Assembly: GCF_963675165.1 (NCBI RefSeq)
Contig: NC_087385.1
Coordinates: 6,056,912-6,120,911 of the forward strand
Source: Halichondria panicea
Lineage: Eukaryota; Porifera; Demospongiae; Suberitida; Halichondriidae
Length of the DNA stretch: 64,000 bases
Reading direction: 5' to 3'
Below the pieces are notes generated by a model that saw only the letters and a program-made list of their open reading frames with translations, was not told where the DNA came from and did not search any database. Positions 1 through 12,300 of the stretch are shown piece by piece (position 1 is the first letter of the stretch; every line of letters begins with the position of its first letter). A program made the translations under genes and the position numbers.

Positions 1-161
1 CAATTTAGCAACAAAACCTCAATCAGACAATAATAAGAGTAGCTACATTGTTTTAATTCAATGGGAAAATCCACACTATACATATGCAAATGCATGTTAG
101 TTCCATCAGGGCTCTCAGCTGAACTGTACATATCATGCGTACACACACACAACAGTCTTAC
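1..161. other. Intron sequence of the left collagen gene
   Basis: No Gly-X-Y exon is readable on the minus strand here. It appears to be intron between the exon ending at 162 and further exons beyond the left edge. A short CA run lies at 141-150. Confidence 0.5.
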
Positions 162-3100
162 CCTCTCTCCGTTTGATCCCACAGATCCGGCAGGTCCTGG
201 GTTTCCTCTATCACCATCAGGTCCATGTGGTCCATCAGCTCCAGCCTCACCCACTGGGCCAGGGGGTCCTTTTCGTCCGGGTGAACCAGGTCGGCCATCG
301 GGGCCAGGGTGGCCAGTCTCTCCAGCAGGTCCAGCTGGGCCACTATCTCCGTTCATTCCTTTAGCTCCAGTGAATCCGATTGATCCAGCAGGGCCATTGG
401 GGCCAAGTAGACCTTGTTCTCCTTGGGAACCCTGGTAAAAAAGAATGATTTCATGCATGTACATCTACATGGGTCTATCTAAGTGTTAGAGTAAATGCTG
501 CAACTGATGCAGTCAAGATATACTCAAGTCTGTGTTAGTCAGAACTATGGATACCCATCACAACGTACTGGCTCTCCACGTTGTCCTTTTGGTCCAGATG
601 CTCCAGGGCCACCGGCTGCACCAGGCTGACCAGAGGCTCCACGAGCTCCAGCCTTACCGGGGGCACCATTGCTTCCCTTCTCTCCCTCGTCTCCTGATGA
701 CCCACTGTCACCCTGTACACAGATGTTTGCTGACATGAAGCATAAACACGTAACACAAAGTAGACATCAGAATCAACAAAATGAATGCTTAAAACTAAAG
801 TCTATAGCCAGCTCACATTTGTACAATACGTGTTTGTCTTACTACAAGTAAGTGTTTTTAACGAGACATTTGAAGATCCTTTTTGTCTGTCAATTTATAA
901 GCAATGATTATAGCTAACTGTGTGTACTTACACCAGGTCCAGCATCTCCCTTCTGTCCTCGTGGTCCCTCTCGACCGTGTGCTCCCTTAGTTCCTCGTGC
1001 TCCAGCAGGGCCGGGGGGTCCAGTGGGGCCCTTGGCTCCTTGATCTCCAATCTCTCCATGTTGACCATGTTGACCTTTGGGGCCTGGGTGACCCTACGAG
1101 TGGAGAATTGGCAATGAGAATGATACAACAATTACAATAGAGACTAGTTTTTTATAAGTATACACATCATACATACATGTACACTGTTACTGTATAGGCA
1201 TCAAACATACATGTAGCCTCGCAAGATATTCAACAATTAGACTCTACTCACAGGTGCTCCATGAGGTCCATCTTGTCCAGGGTCTCCATCGTCACCAGGC
1301 TCTCCATCAGAGCCAGCTGGTCCAGGTCTGCCAGTGGGTCCAACTGGGCCGGGGGGTCCTGTGGGGCCAGGGAAACCAGATGGTCCTTTAGCTCCCTCAG
1401 AACCCTGTGTGTATAAATTATATTGTTGAAGTCTACATAATTGTTTTTATCATAAAATTTGAGCCCGACCACTGATCTAAGCAACCACATTGTAGCATTA
1501 GAGAGCTACTTTTAGTTTTGTTCCTAACTTAAGTAATGGTGTCTTAGAATTAGCTCCAAAAACTTCAGAAACAACATACATGTACATTGTACAGTACACA
1601 TTATTATCTTACATCAGAGCCAGATTGTCCAGGTGGGCCGGGTTGTCCAGGGAAACCAGGGGGTCCACGGCGACCGGGGAATCCACGACCTCCATCCTTG
1701 CCGTCTGTGCCAGCCTTGCCAGGAGGACCGTCTGGACCGTTGTCACCATTGTCACCAGAATCTCCCTGGAGGAGGGGGGAGGGGGGGAGGCGAGGTAAAT
1801 ACAGTAGTAGCAGTAAAATAAAGGGCTAAATAAACTTACCCTCTTACAGTCTCTTACAGTACAGTTGTTTTTTCCCAAATATATCATACACAGTAAATTT
1901 GTGTGGTACATGTACTTACAGAAGCTCCAGATTTTCCAGGTTTGCCATTGAATCCAGGCTCTCCACCGTTGCCCTGTGTGGATTGAGTATAGGTAATGAT
2001 CACTTCACGATCAAAATCACAATTATAGTCAAATTGAAGGGTATCTAAATAACTCTTACAGGTTCTCCCTGAGATCCAGCTGGTCCGTCTTGTCCGGGGC
2101 CACCCCTAAGTCCTTTGGGTCCGTCCACTCCGGGGTGACCAAGGTCTCCGAAGGCTCCACGTGCTCCCTTGTCTCCGAGAGGTCCCTTCTGACCCTTGGC
2201 TCCTTGTTGACCTGGGTGGCCATCATCTCCGTTGAAACCTGGGGCTCCGGTATCTCCTTGACGACCCTACATTGAGTCATATCATTATAATTAAAGAGGG
2301 ATTTTTATTGGCTAGCTGATTAAAGAACGAGAAATGACCTACGTATATGCACCATATTTAAACTACAGCACAGTGCATAATGGCATACAATGTAGCTCTA
2401 GAACATACACTATAAACAATTTTTTACGAAACGGCTGAATCATGCAATAATGAGAAATAGTTATGTATATATACTTACAGTTTCTCCGTGTCGTCCTGGG
2501 GCACCAGGTGCTCCTCTCTTGCCGGGATCTCCCTTCTGTCCAGCTGGTCCTTGTGGGCCTGGGGCACCATCAGTACCCTGGGAGGAGTGTGGGAGTGGAC
2601 AATAGCGTCACACAAATAGGCATAAATACTTTCTGTTCTTATATAGCTACTGACTGCACCAATCTTACATACATGTACATACAGGTACGCACATGAGCTG
2701 TTATAGTTGGCTACACTAATTGTTGCCTGGACTGAACTAGAGTACCAACTCAGACTGAGATCAACTTACATCACCTCCATCCTCTCCCCTGTCTCCAGGT
2801 ACTCCATCTTTGCCAGGTTGTCCAGGGTTGCCTGCCTTGCCCTTAGATCCAGGGTGTCCGTATGGACCCTACAAAACGCACATACTGTAAAAACGGTTGA
2901 ATTTTCGTTGCACATGTCTACAACTTTCGATCCAGACACGCTATACATAGAATACAGTACACCTTTTTTTGACTAGAAGATCACGCTCAAGATATAATTA
3001 TATACAGAAAATTGGTGCAAAACATACGGTGTCTCCAGCTATTCCCTTGGGTCCCTGAGGGCCAGTGGCTCCCCTCTGACCAGCGGGTCCCTCGACTCCA

Positions 3101-5406
3101 GCTGGGCCATATGGTCCAGGATCACCCTACATAATCACAGGAACAAGACTCAAATAATGCCAACATCATAACTATATGTCAGTATCTTGATATCCATTGC
3201 AAACTAGACTTACAGGTTGTCCTTTGTCTCCAGCCTCTCCACGACCTCCAGTAGGTCCAGGGAATCCCTAAAAACAATAATTACAAAATTGCATAAAAAT
3301 AGCCAGCACCAGTGAAATATCATCTATAAATTATAGCAAGTCAATGGTTTATTATTCAGACCAGGAATGGAGTAACAGACTCACAGGTGGTCCAGCATTT
3401 CCAGGTGGGCCCTTGGCTCCATCGTTACCAGTATCTCCAGGCACTCCTTGATCTCCGTTGGGTCCAGGTGGGCCCTGAACTCCTACATTACCAGCAGGTC
3501 CGCCCTGTCCAGGTGCTCCAGGCACACCACTAGGTCCCTATAGGGGGGGGGGGGAACAATTGGCTTAATACATGTATTGGTATTATCAATTATTGGCTTA
3601 TTAATATCAAGATCACTGTGCACTGAGTAAATAGTAGATGCTATACTTCCAAATCTTGCTACGTGTATAAATATTTTACCTTAGGTCCAAAGTCGCCAGC
3701 AGGTCCAACTGCTCCAGGTGGTCCAACATAACCCTGTATATAACAAATACAATAATGTAGTCGTTAGGATAACTATAACATTGTATCGGTGATTCAAATG
3801 GCTCCAGTTTCTCTACTAGTGTTGCTGTATGCAACGACTCACCCTCTCTCCCTTGGGTCCTTTCTTTCCCTGTGGTCCCTTGAGTCCTGGGTATCCCTTG
3901 GGTCCTGGCCAGCCCACTAAACCAGGGACACCCTGAGGGCCCTTCGTTCCCTTAGATCCAGGCACTCCGGGGTGACCAGGGTAACCAATTCCTCCCTAAA
4001 GGCACAATCGATATGAATTATGCAACCTTTCAACAGTAAAATCAAACAGATTTGTGGCATTGTGTGGAATGCACATCTGATGCACTACTCTACAACATTT
4101 GATCGGCTCACTTTTGGTCCTTTGGGGAATCCAATGACACCAGGGGGTCCAGGCACACCTGGAGCACCAGCTGGGCCCACACCTCCGATTGGACCTTGAT
4201 CTCCATCACTACCTTGGTCACCATCAGTACCATCATCTCCCTATGATACACAATAAAATATGGATTGTTGAAAACATGGACTCTGCTGATGTGGTAACAT
4301 TTCACCTGTGGGCCCTAGGAACAAGCCATAAAGCTATGGGGTAGGGTTAGGCTTAGGGTAGGGTTAGCGTGCACTAGCTGGTCAATGTTTACAGTGATCA
4401 TAGGAATTGAAGCAAGCATCCATTGTCACAAGGACAAAGAGTGAGATATATTGAGTCTAGCCTAGGCTTTGTTTAGACTAAGTGTAGCCCACACCCATCC
4501 AGCCATTCTGAGGGCTGCTGTGGACACAGAGGACAGCATACTCAAACAGGATGCACTCACTCATCGTTCTTTTAATTAAGGATGCAAGCAATGCAGTACT
4601 GCATGCCTCTTTACTAAGAATTCTGACTGATGACTCACATTGGGTCCAGGATTTCCAGGTGGGCCAGCGGGACCGGGAAGTGGCTGCACAGGAGGAAGGA
4701 TACACGTTGTAACAATAAGTATTTGTAAATAAAATAAATTGTCATTTGGCACTGAAACTAGATATACGTGCAGTAATAGCACTCTTTTAGGCCTTTTTTT
4801 ATGAGGTGAACTGAGACTTACTCCTCCAACCACATTGCCAGAGTCGCCGGGTGGTCCAGCGGGTCCATTAGGATCTGTAGAGAACACAATAATAAGCATT
4901 CAAAGAGTTGGTCATTTCAGAGTTTTGCAACTTTTTAAAATAGACATTTTGGTTGGTATCCGTTCACTCATCAACGTCACAACTTACCGGTAACAGTCAT
5001 ACAAGATTTGCAATCTTCATTGCCTCCTCCTAACACATAGCCCCCTGCTCCTTGTGTTACGCAACAGTCCTCCGGAGTCGTCATACCCATAAACTGCCCT
5101 CCACACTGGCCATTGCCCTCAGCCTCAGTGAATTCCTCGAAACAGAAGACTTGCTCCTGAGCAGCTGTAGTCAATGTGATGAATACGTAATAGGTGTCAT
5201 CATAGATATTGATAAAAGTGTACATATCTCGTAAATAAGACGGCACTAAGTTGCTCAAAAATACACGACTGTTGAGGATGCTAATACATGGGATAGTCAT
5301 AGGCCTAATGTGTATGACACGCATAACCATGCAGGCACTCACCCGCTTGTGAGGAGATGCAGGCAAGAGCCAGCACACTGATCAACAACTTGACCGACAT
5401 TATCAT
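162..5406 (-). CDS. Fibrillar-type collagen alpha chain with N-terminal six-cysteine TB-like module (3' part outside window)
   Basis: Secreted matrix collagen. Exons, 5' to 3': 5406-5343 (signal peptide), 5164-4988, 4874-4822, 4683-4639, 4240-4112, 3995-3843, 3733-3680, 3537-3385, 3267-3214, 3126-3028, 2868-2770, 2577-2479, 2266-2060, 1973-1920, 1765-1613, 1404-1252, 1093-932, 712-569, 431-162. They join into 774 open codons. Exon 2 has the pattern C-x12-C-x12-CC-x16-C-x2-C, close to the properdin N-terminal TB-like domain. Gly-X-Y begins in exon 3; a one-residue break (GFP-K-GPK) closes exon 5, and the repeat is then unbroken as far as read. Helix exons are mostly multiples of 9 nt (54, 99, 153, 162, 207). 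The start is the first ATG after a 5'-UTR intron; an in-frame ATG follows at 5400. The C-propeptide would lie left of the window, so 'fibrillar' rests on exon pattern and on similarity to the right-hand collagen. Confidence 0.9.
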
Positions 5407-5410
5407 GATC

Positions 5411-5600
5411 TGCAACAGCACAGGAGATAGCATAAGCTGCTTGCAATATGCACTAAATTCTCAGCTCTTACCTTGGAAGATATAGTCCTCTTCAGTGCAG
5501 TAAGGTGTGCACGTAACTTGCTGGTTGATTCTAGCTACTACCTTCTCACTACCTACTGGCTAACAGCAGACAAAGAGAACAGTAGAACTCTATCAGATCT
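5411..5600 (-). promoter_or_regulatory. 5'-UTR intron and non-coding first exon of the left collagen
   Basis: A donor (AAG|gtaaga) at 5471 and an acceptor (gttgcag) ending at 5411 bracket a 61-bp intron just upstream of the ATG. This implies a non-coding exon from 5472 up to an unknown start near 5560-5650. The right-hand collagen also has an intron just before its ATG. Confidence 0.55.
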
Positions 5601-6227
5601 TTGAGCACAGAAGGCAGCTACAGTCCTAGCTATCCCTCTTGGCAAGTGCAAATTGAACACACTGAACTGCACAGCAAGCTATAATAGCTGCACTACACTG
5701 ACTGAGCTCCGTGGAATGCAGGAGGATGGATTAATGCCTGCCCATGCATTGAGCTATTGTACTGACATTAGGACAATGAAGCCTGGGACAGGAAGAATGA
5801 GGAACTTGAAAGGCTGAGACGACAATAGGAGAGTTTGGGTGCATTAAAGACACAACAGTACTGCAATAGTTGGTGTATGTTGTGGATTTGGCTACGCCCC
5901 ATATCAAACATTCGAAATATAGACCAAACTAGAATGGCTGCATAGAGACGAAGTCAATGGCAAGACAACAATAGGTCACCACCCATCTTTGTTGCAAAGC
6001 TCCCCACATAAGCTAATAATAAGGGTTGTGTTAGTACACATCAAATCTGTAAGTCATAACATGCCAAACCACTACTCAAAACAAAGGAAGTTCACTGCAC
6101 ACATTCTTGCACACATTCCAAACAAGTTTAACATTCCAATTTTAACTCCATCACAACAATAATAATTATTACGTAATTGATAATGGTAATAATTAACATG
6201 ATCTCTAACTATAGCAAGTGTTTAAGT
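5601..6227. other. Intergenic: collagen promoter region and 3' flank of the RIIa gene
   Basis: No coding potential or repeat was recognised. The stretch should hold the left collagen promoter and, near 6100-6227, the AT-rich 3' UTR of the RIIa-domain gene. Confidence 0.4.
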
Positions 6228-8254
6228 CTATTGAGTTTGTTCATCATCAGTAGGTGTGTCCTTATTGGCAGTCTGCTGGTCGCTTGGTTCGTCCCCAGGG
6301 GGTGTACTATCTACTCTACTCTCAGGTGTGGACTCAGGCTCTGTCTCTTCAGGGCCTTCTGCTAAACTGGTGCTGGAGGGAGCTACCTCACCTTCAGTGT
6401 CTCCTTGCTCAGGCTCAGAGGGCTGAATGGAAGCACAGTATTTTAAGCTTTCAGAAAAGCACAAAATTGTTGAAATTGAATCAACATAATTTAAGTCCTG
6501 TTTTAGGTGTGCTAATGATCACTGTCTATGGCCCAGGCCCGCTGCACATAACATACTAATGTTTACATTAATTATTGTGGCACAGTAGTGAATCAGCACA
6601 CTTTAAAGTAAACACTCCAAAACACTAAAATTCTACCTTTATAAAACGATGCGTATGGACACTACACAATTGCACACACCACACTATACCTACCTCTTCT
6701 TGATTTTCTTGTGCACTGGTGCTCTCCACAGGATCTGCTTCAACTGTCACAGGCTCATCTACAACAGGCTCTACATCACCACCCTCTGGCGAGCTGTAGC
6801 AAACATGTGACACATTAGATATAGGGCCTAATTTTACGCATAAATTAATTTACCTTTCAAGTACTGGCTCCTCCACAACAGGCTCCCCCTCACCACTGGT
6901 AACCTCTGGCTCACTGTGTAGCAAACACGGGACATTGGATAGCAGGCCTAAATAAATGTGACCCGGTGTACCTTTCAAGTACTGGCTCCTCCACAACAGA
7001 CTCCCCTTCACCACTAGTAACCTCTGGCTCACTGTGTAGCAAACACGGGACATTAGATAGCAGACCTAAATAAATGTGACCCGGTGTACCTTTCAAGTAC
7101 TGGCTCCTCTACAACAGGCTCCCCTTCACCACTGGTAACCTCTGGCTCACTGTGTGGTAAACACGGGACATTGGATAGCAGACCTAAATAAATGTGACCC
7201 GGTGTACCTTTCAAGTACTGGCTCCTCCACAACAGACTCCCCCTCACCACTGGTAACCTCTGGCTCACTGTTTGGTAAACACGGGACATTGGATAGCAGA
7301 CCTAAATAAATATGACCCGGTGTACCTTTCAAGTACTGGCTCCTCTACAACAGGCTCCCCTTCACCACTGGTAACCTCTGGCTCACTGTGTAGCAAACAC
7401 GGGACATTAGATAGCAGACCTAAATAAATGTGACCCGGTGTACCTTTCAAGTACTGGCTCCTCTACAACAGGCTCCCCCTCACCACTGGTAACCTCTGGC
7501 TCACTGTGTAGCAAAAATGAATAGAGGAATGCTTACATTTATTTCCTGATACCTTTCGGGTGCTGGTTGGTCATCCTTTGCTTTGCTATCATCTTCACTT
7601 TCAGTGACATCATCGTCAGTCGTTCCCTCTTTCATTTCCTGTGCCACACCCACTTCTTCATCACCGTCTTCTGCCCCTTCATCAGCTGTCTCACTGGGTG
7701 GAGCATTCTCCGGGGGACTATCCTCACTTTCATCTTTTGCTGCTTCTTCATATGTGGATGGAACGGCTTCACTCTCAGGAGAAGTTGCTCTACTGGTATC
7801 CGCTGTTAGTTCATCTTCAGTAACACCAGGTTGTGAACCCTCATCAGCACTAGCATTGTTCGTATCTCTTGCATGTGTGTCTTCCTGTGGTCCTTCCACT
7901 AGTTCTACTGGACTGTCTTCAGTAGTAGGCCTTGCATCAGTGGTTGCCTTGTGCAGTGGAGTGTCTAAAATTCCTCCCTCTGGTGCAGAAGGAACAAAGT
8001 GGTTAAAATAATTATTTCTGAATAATGCACATTTACTGTCACATGCTCAGTGATAATAAATAATTATTAGATATATTATACATTTAAATGACTCACTTAC
8101 CATCTCTGACTATCACCTTTCCCTTGAAGTATTCAGCAGCAAAAGCGATGATGTCTTTAGGTTGCTCCCTGAGGACCTCTCGAGCAAGACTCTCCAGGAT
8201 GTACTCAAAACCCAGCGGGACACTCAAACGACTAGATGCATACGAGACAGACAT
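6228..8254 (-). CDS. RIIa-domain protein (CABYR/SPA17-like N-terminus) with an acidic repeat region
   Basis: Exons: 8254-8101, 7979-7553, six 60-nt exons (7503-7444, 7385-7326, 7267-7208, 7149-7090, 7031-6972, 6913-6854), 6793-6694, 6422-6228. Together they give 1236 nt, or 411 aa. Residues about 12-47 form an RIIa dimerisation/docking helix pair (VPLGFEYILESLAREVLREQ, then PKDIIAFAAEYFKGKV), as in PKA RII and the sperm proteins SPA17, ROPN1 and CABYR, which bind AKAP helices. The rest is acidic and low in complexity, rich in E, D, S, T and P. The six 20-residue repeats read (S)EPEVTSGEGE(P/S)VVEEPVLE. All 60-nt exons enter and leave in the same phase, so repeat number can change without a frameshift. 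A role in cilia or sperm flagella is inference from the RIIa relatives. The closest family member cannot be named. Confidence 0.85.
6854..7503 (-). repeat. 118-bp tandem repeat, each unit = one 60-nt exon + one 58-nt intron (6 exon copies)
   Basis: Exon starts fall exactly 118 bp apart at 6854, 6972, 7090, 7208, 7326 and 7444. Each unit has a donor (GAAAG|gtacac) and an acceptor (cag|TGAGCC). The five internal introns are nearly identical. The unit flanking the array on the 3' side has a diverged intron of similar length. Confidence 0.93.
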
Positions 8255-9323
8255 TATTAACTTTCAAGTTTCAAGTTTTAAAAAGTTTCAAGTGAAGTCT
8301 AGTCAACATTAGCAAGATTGAGGTGGCTAGGCTCTCATGGTTGGATGCAAACTTGTTTCCATAGCAACTTTGTTAGCCACGCCCATAAGGTTTGGTTAAA
8401 TTTTATTCCAATTTCAGATTCCATACATTTTTCACATTCCTTGTAAAACCATTACTTCCTCTCCCTTACAATAAAGCATTGTGCCATTGTCCTTGTTAAT
8501 TTTGTCTACCACTTGGCAGTGTGGCCCCAAACAGTAGTATGTGTTTATGCAACAGTATGACATTTATTTAGTCTTTACTGCAAAGTTGGTTGCTAGGAAG
8601 TCCTCACAATATTGTCCTCCGCTTTTTCTATGGTTCTATTATTGTCTGGACTTGCGTTATTATTCTGTCTATGAGCTATGCCATTGTGCATTCCTTTATT
8701 GGTGTACTTAGGGCTATAGTTGCTGAGCCAACTGGGCAGAGTTTGGGGCTTATTAGCTCAGTCAAAAGGCTATTACAATATCCTTTAGCACTTTTCAGAG
8801 CTGCAGCTCAGTTGGTAGCCAGCTAGTTTGTTAGCAGTTTGTCAGTCTAGCAGCTTAGCTTACGAGATTGTATGTCCCTAGATTCTGCTGCTGAAACCAC
8901 AGCTGCAAGTAGCTAAGGACCACTCGAAGAGCGTATTCCTGCAACCCTCACATCTACCTCTGTGATCCGAGTAGCCACTCTCAAGTGCTAGCGGTGCAGA
9001 GTGAACTGTTAAGCATTAGTACTAACAAAAGTAAGTTGTATGGTATTCGGCATGTATGATTTAGCTGGTGCTGTCTGACAGTGCATGCATAATTATACAC
9101 TGCAGTGCATGCACACACATTATATTCCACATTATATACCTTAGTACGGCATTAACTCAGTTTGAAGTAAAACATTCTTGCTGACTGAATGCTGAGCTTG
9201 AGGCTTAGTTAGGTTAATAAGAGCTTGAGGGATCATTTACCTTTATCTCTTCTGCATGGTGTACTGTTATAGCCGTGTGCATGCATCATGTAATTATTGT
9301 TTCTCTTTCCTTGCAGGGTCAAA
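8255..9323. promoter_or_regulatory. Divergent intergenic region with the 5'-UTR exon and intron of the right collagen
   Basis: It separates the RIIa gene start (8254, minus) from the right collagen start (9324, plus). A strong donor (AAAA|gtaagt) at 9030/9031 and an acceptor (ccttgcag) ending at 9316 imply a non-coding exon ending at 9030 and a 286-bp UTR intron. A short TTTCAAGT repeat lies at 8262-8295. The promoter position is not resolvable by eye. Confidence 0.45.
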
Positions 9324-12300
9324 ATGATGACTCTGAGACCTCTAATCATCCTCTCAATTGCAGCACTAGCCCTGCTCAGCGTAGCTGGTACGTTGTGGCA
9401 GTATTTATGGTTGCCCTATTGCTGCAGGACCAGTGCATGTGCTATCAATGACGTGTGTACGTGTGTGATTAGGTTAGGGTCAGAGTGATCTTGATTATGA
9501 AACTAGGCAAGTACGTATAAGGCTGTTTATTCATTGCGTTTTATTCTGCATGAACCGCAGCTCTCAGAAAAGTTTGCTTGATATTGTTAGTACTGTTGAT
9601 GGTACATTTGTCAGTAGAGAGTGTGATTTGACTCAACAGGAAGAGACTGCACCACACCTTCTTACAATAAGATTGTTTATTTTACAGTAGACATAATTGT
9701 TGTGTCTTTGCTGTGAATGGGAGTGGTCCACTTTATACATCACAGCTCAGTCTTTGTTGGGACACAATGATCTTTTGTTCTGCTGCCACTGCAACTATGC
9801 ATGTACACGTATCTCTACTGCAGCTGTATGAATGCACGTTTGTACTGCAGAATCAACTGTATACTAAATTTGTTCACTTTCTTCTTTTTCCTTACAGATG
9901 CAGCTAGTGTGCGAGCTAAAAGACAATCTGCAGCGGTAAGTACTCACAAAATTAAATCCTACTTGTTTTTTGCCGGAATGTTTATATGTAGATGTACATA
10001 TCATTTACTTTCAGTAATGTATCTGTGTCTCATTTTTTGTACCCTCCCATCAGATGCCAGGCCCCGCTGGCCCCCCCGGAAGTGATGTAGCAGCCCAACC
10101 TGGACCACCAGGATCTCAAGGCCCACCAGGCTCAAGCGTAAGCAACCACAATAGTTATATTCTCTTCATTCTACGTGCTTTAGTTGTCATACAATTCACG
10201 AGCTCTAAATTTCATCTGACGATGTGTTCTCCTTAACAGGGAGATGATGGTAGTGATGGTAAATCTGGAAATGATGGTCAAGATGGTTCCGGAGGAGAAA
10301 GTGGCCCACCTGGTCCCCCTGGACCCCCCGGACAGCCAGGAGCACCTGCCTATGTACCCATTGTAAGGAAATTGTGTTTAAATCTGCTGTGTGTGGTTAT
10401 GCTGTGTTGCTTTAAAGTAGTACCATTTTGATGCATCTCGCCTTTGTACACTGCAGGGTGGTGGAGATAAAGGACCCATTGTGATTCCAATTGTTGGTGA
10501 CCGTGGTGCCAGAGGACCACCTGGACCTCCAGGACCTTATGTGAGCCAGCAGCACCACTTCAACAACTAGTATAGATTGTATTCACTATAGCACTATAGT
10601 TGTTAGTATAGTTAGCTTCGTTGTTATTATATTAATACTGTGCAGGGAGCACCTGGCTATCCTGGACACCCAGGAGCTAAGGGAATCAGAGGACACAGGG
10701 TAAAATTAATTATTGTATGTACATGTTACGTATTTTGGTTAATGGCGTTCACTTTTTCTTGAGAGCTTGGTTTAACACTGCCAATTTTCACAGGGTATGG
10801 AAGGCACACAAGGAGAGCCTGGAGTTGTTGGAAATGCTGGAAAGACCGTAAGTGGCTTATATGGCTATTAAGTGGTGCTGTAACATGCTTGTCTCCTCGC
10901 TATGCATACAGGGAAGCCCTGGGCCAACTGGACCCACTGGACAGCCAGGAGAGCATGGACCCAGTGGACCCCCAGGACTGCCCGGTATCCCCGGATTCCC
11001 TGGACTCAAGGGAGATGATGTGAGTAGCTATAAATATCTATATTTTAGCCAGTGAGCATTATGGAAGTCTAAAACTTACCTAATTGGTTTTAAATGGTAT
11101 GATTTTTAATGATCTCATGCCCTCTACCTGTACTAGGGTGATGCTGGAGCTGCCGGTGACCGTGGAGAGCAGGGTTCAAAGGGCGTTCCTGGACCTAGCG
11201 GCGAGACTGGACACCCAGGACCTGACGGAAACAGGGTAAATTGTATTTGAAAAATTGAAGCTTAATTGTGTATCTACTTGCACAATGACTCTAATTGGCT
11301 AGCTGCATTACTTACAATGAATGACTTTGTGTGCACTTGCTGCAGGGAGGACAAGGATCTGTGGGAATGAAGGGAGACTCTGGACCAGATGGCAACGATG
11401 TGAGAGACATGTACTCTGTGTGACTATCTCAGAGTCAGCATAATTTTTACTATGCAGCATTATCCATTATGTGCATGTGTACTTTGCTGCAATGGTACTT
11501 TATTTGCACTGTTGTGTACAGGGCCCTGATGGACCCGCTGGCCCAGCTGGCTATGCTGGACCTGGTGGTGAATCTGGAGAAACTGGCCCCGGTGGATCTC
11601 AAGGACGAAAAGGGGCTGCGGTGAGATAATCTGAACTGTGTGTATACTTGTATGTATGCTTCTTCCCTGTTGTACAATTATGCATATACATGTACTGTAT
11701 TTTTCCGGCTGATTTGAAGTTTTGCATGAGAGATTCCTCTCTGTGTGCAATGCATAGTGGACTGAAATTATGCTGTTTTGAATTTGTCTGCAGGGACCCC
11801 GTGGTGCCACTGGCCCAAGAGGAGGACAAGGCGCAGATGGTGATAAGGGCGCTGATGGAGTGCCTGGTCATCCCGGAGCAGGTGGTAATCCAGGTCAGAA
11901 TGGAACTCCAGGCTCAGCTGGGCTTGGTGGTCAGAAGGGGCTCATGGGTAACCAAGGCCGACCTGGTCCCCCTGGTATCCAAGGACAGACTGGAGAAGCT
12001 GGTGCCACTGGACCTAGAGGTCAGTCTGGTGCCAAGGGAGAGCCCGGTATGGATGGAGACAAAGGAGTGAATGGTGCTCAAGGAAAGGCTGTAAGTCCTG
12101 AATTTATTGATAATTATGAGTGGTTTGAATTTGTGGAATTTATAAGGCTTTCATCCTAATTTATCATTACATAGAGCTTTAGTAACTAGCTATTGAATGT
12201 ATCCAGGGATCTACTGGAGAACAAGGACACAAAGGAGCCACTGGTCCCCCTGGAGATCAGGGACAATACGGCAGACCTGGGCCACAGGGCTCTGTTGGAC

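Noticed and set aside
61-438. Plus-strand ORF rich in Gly and Pro over the left collagen
   Set aside because: It is the antisense of a collagen exon. Gly-Pro-rich codons read as Pro/Gly-rich on the opposite strand, and the minus-strand reading has clean splice sites and perfect Gly-X-Y.
6854-7503. CRISPR-like regular array
   Set aside because: The 118-bp period consists of exon plus intron with splice sites, nothing is spacer-like, and the genome is eukaryotic. The 43-, 53- and 62-bp arrays are likewise simple minisatellites without unique spacers.
7583-8011. Long plus-strand Ser/Val-rich ORF opposite the RIIa gene
   Set aside because: Antisense shadow of the acidic exon 7553-7979; low complexity and no splice or start context.
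8590-8826. Hydrophobic plus-strand ORF upstream of the right collagen
   Set aside because: It opens at TTG, not ATG, has no recognisable family, and lies in the probable 5' leader or promoter region.
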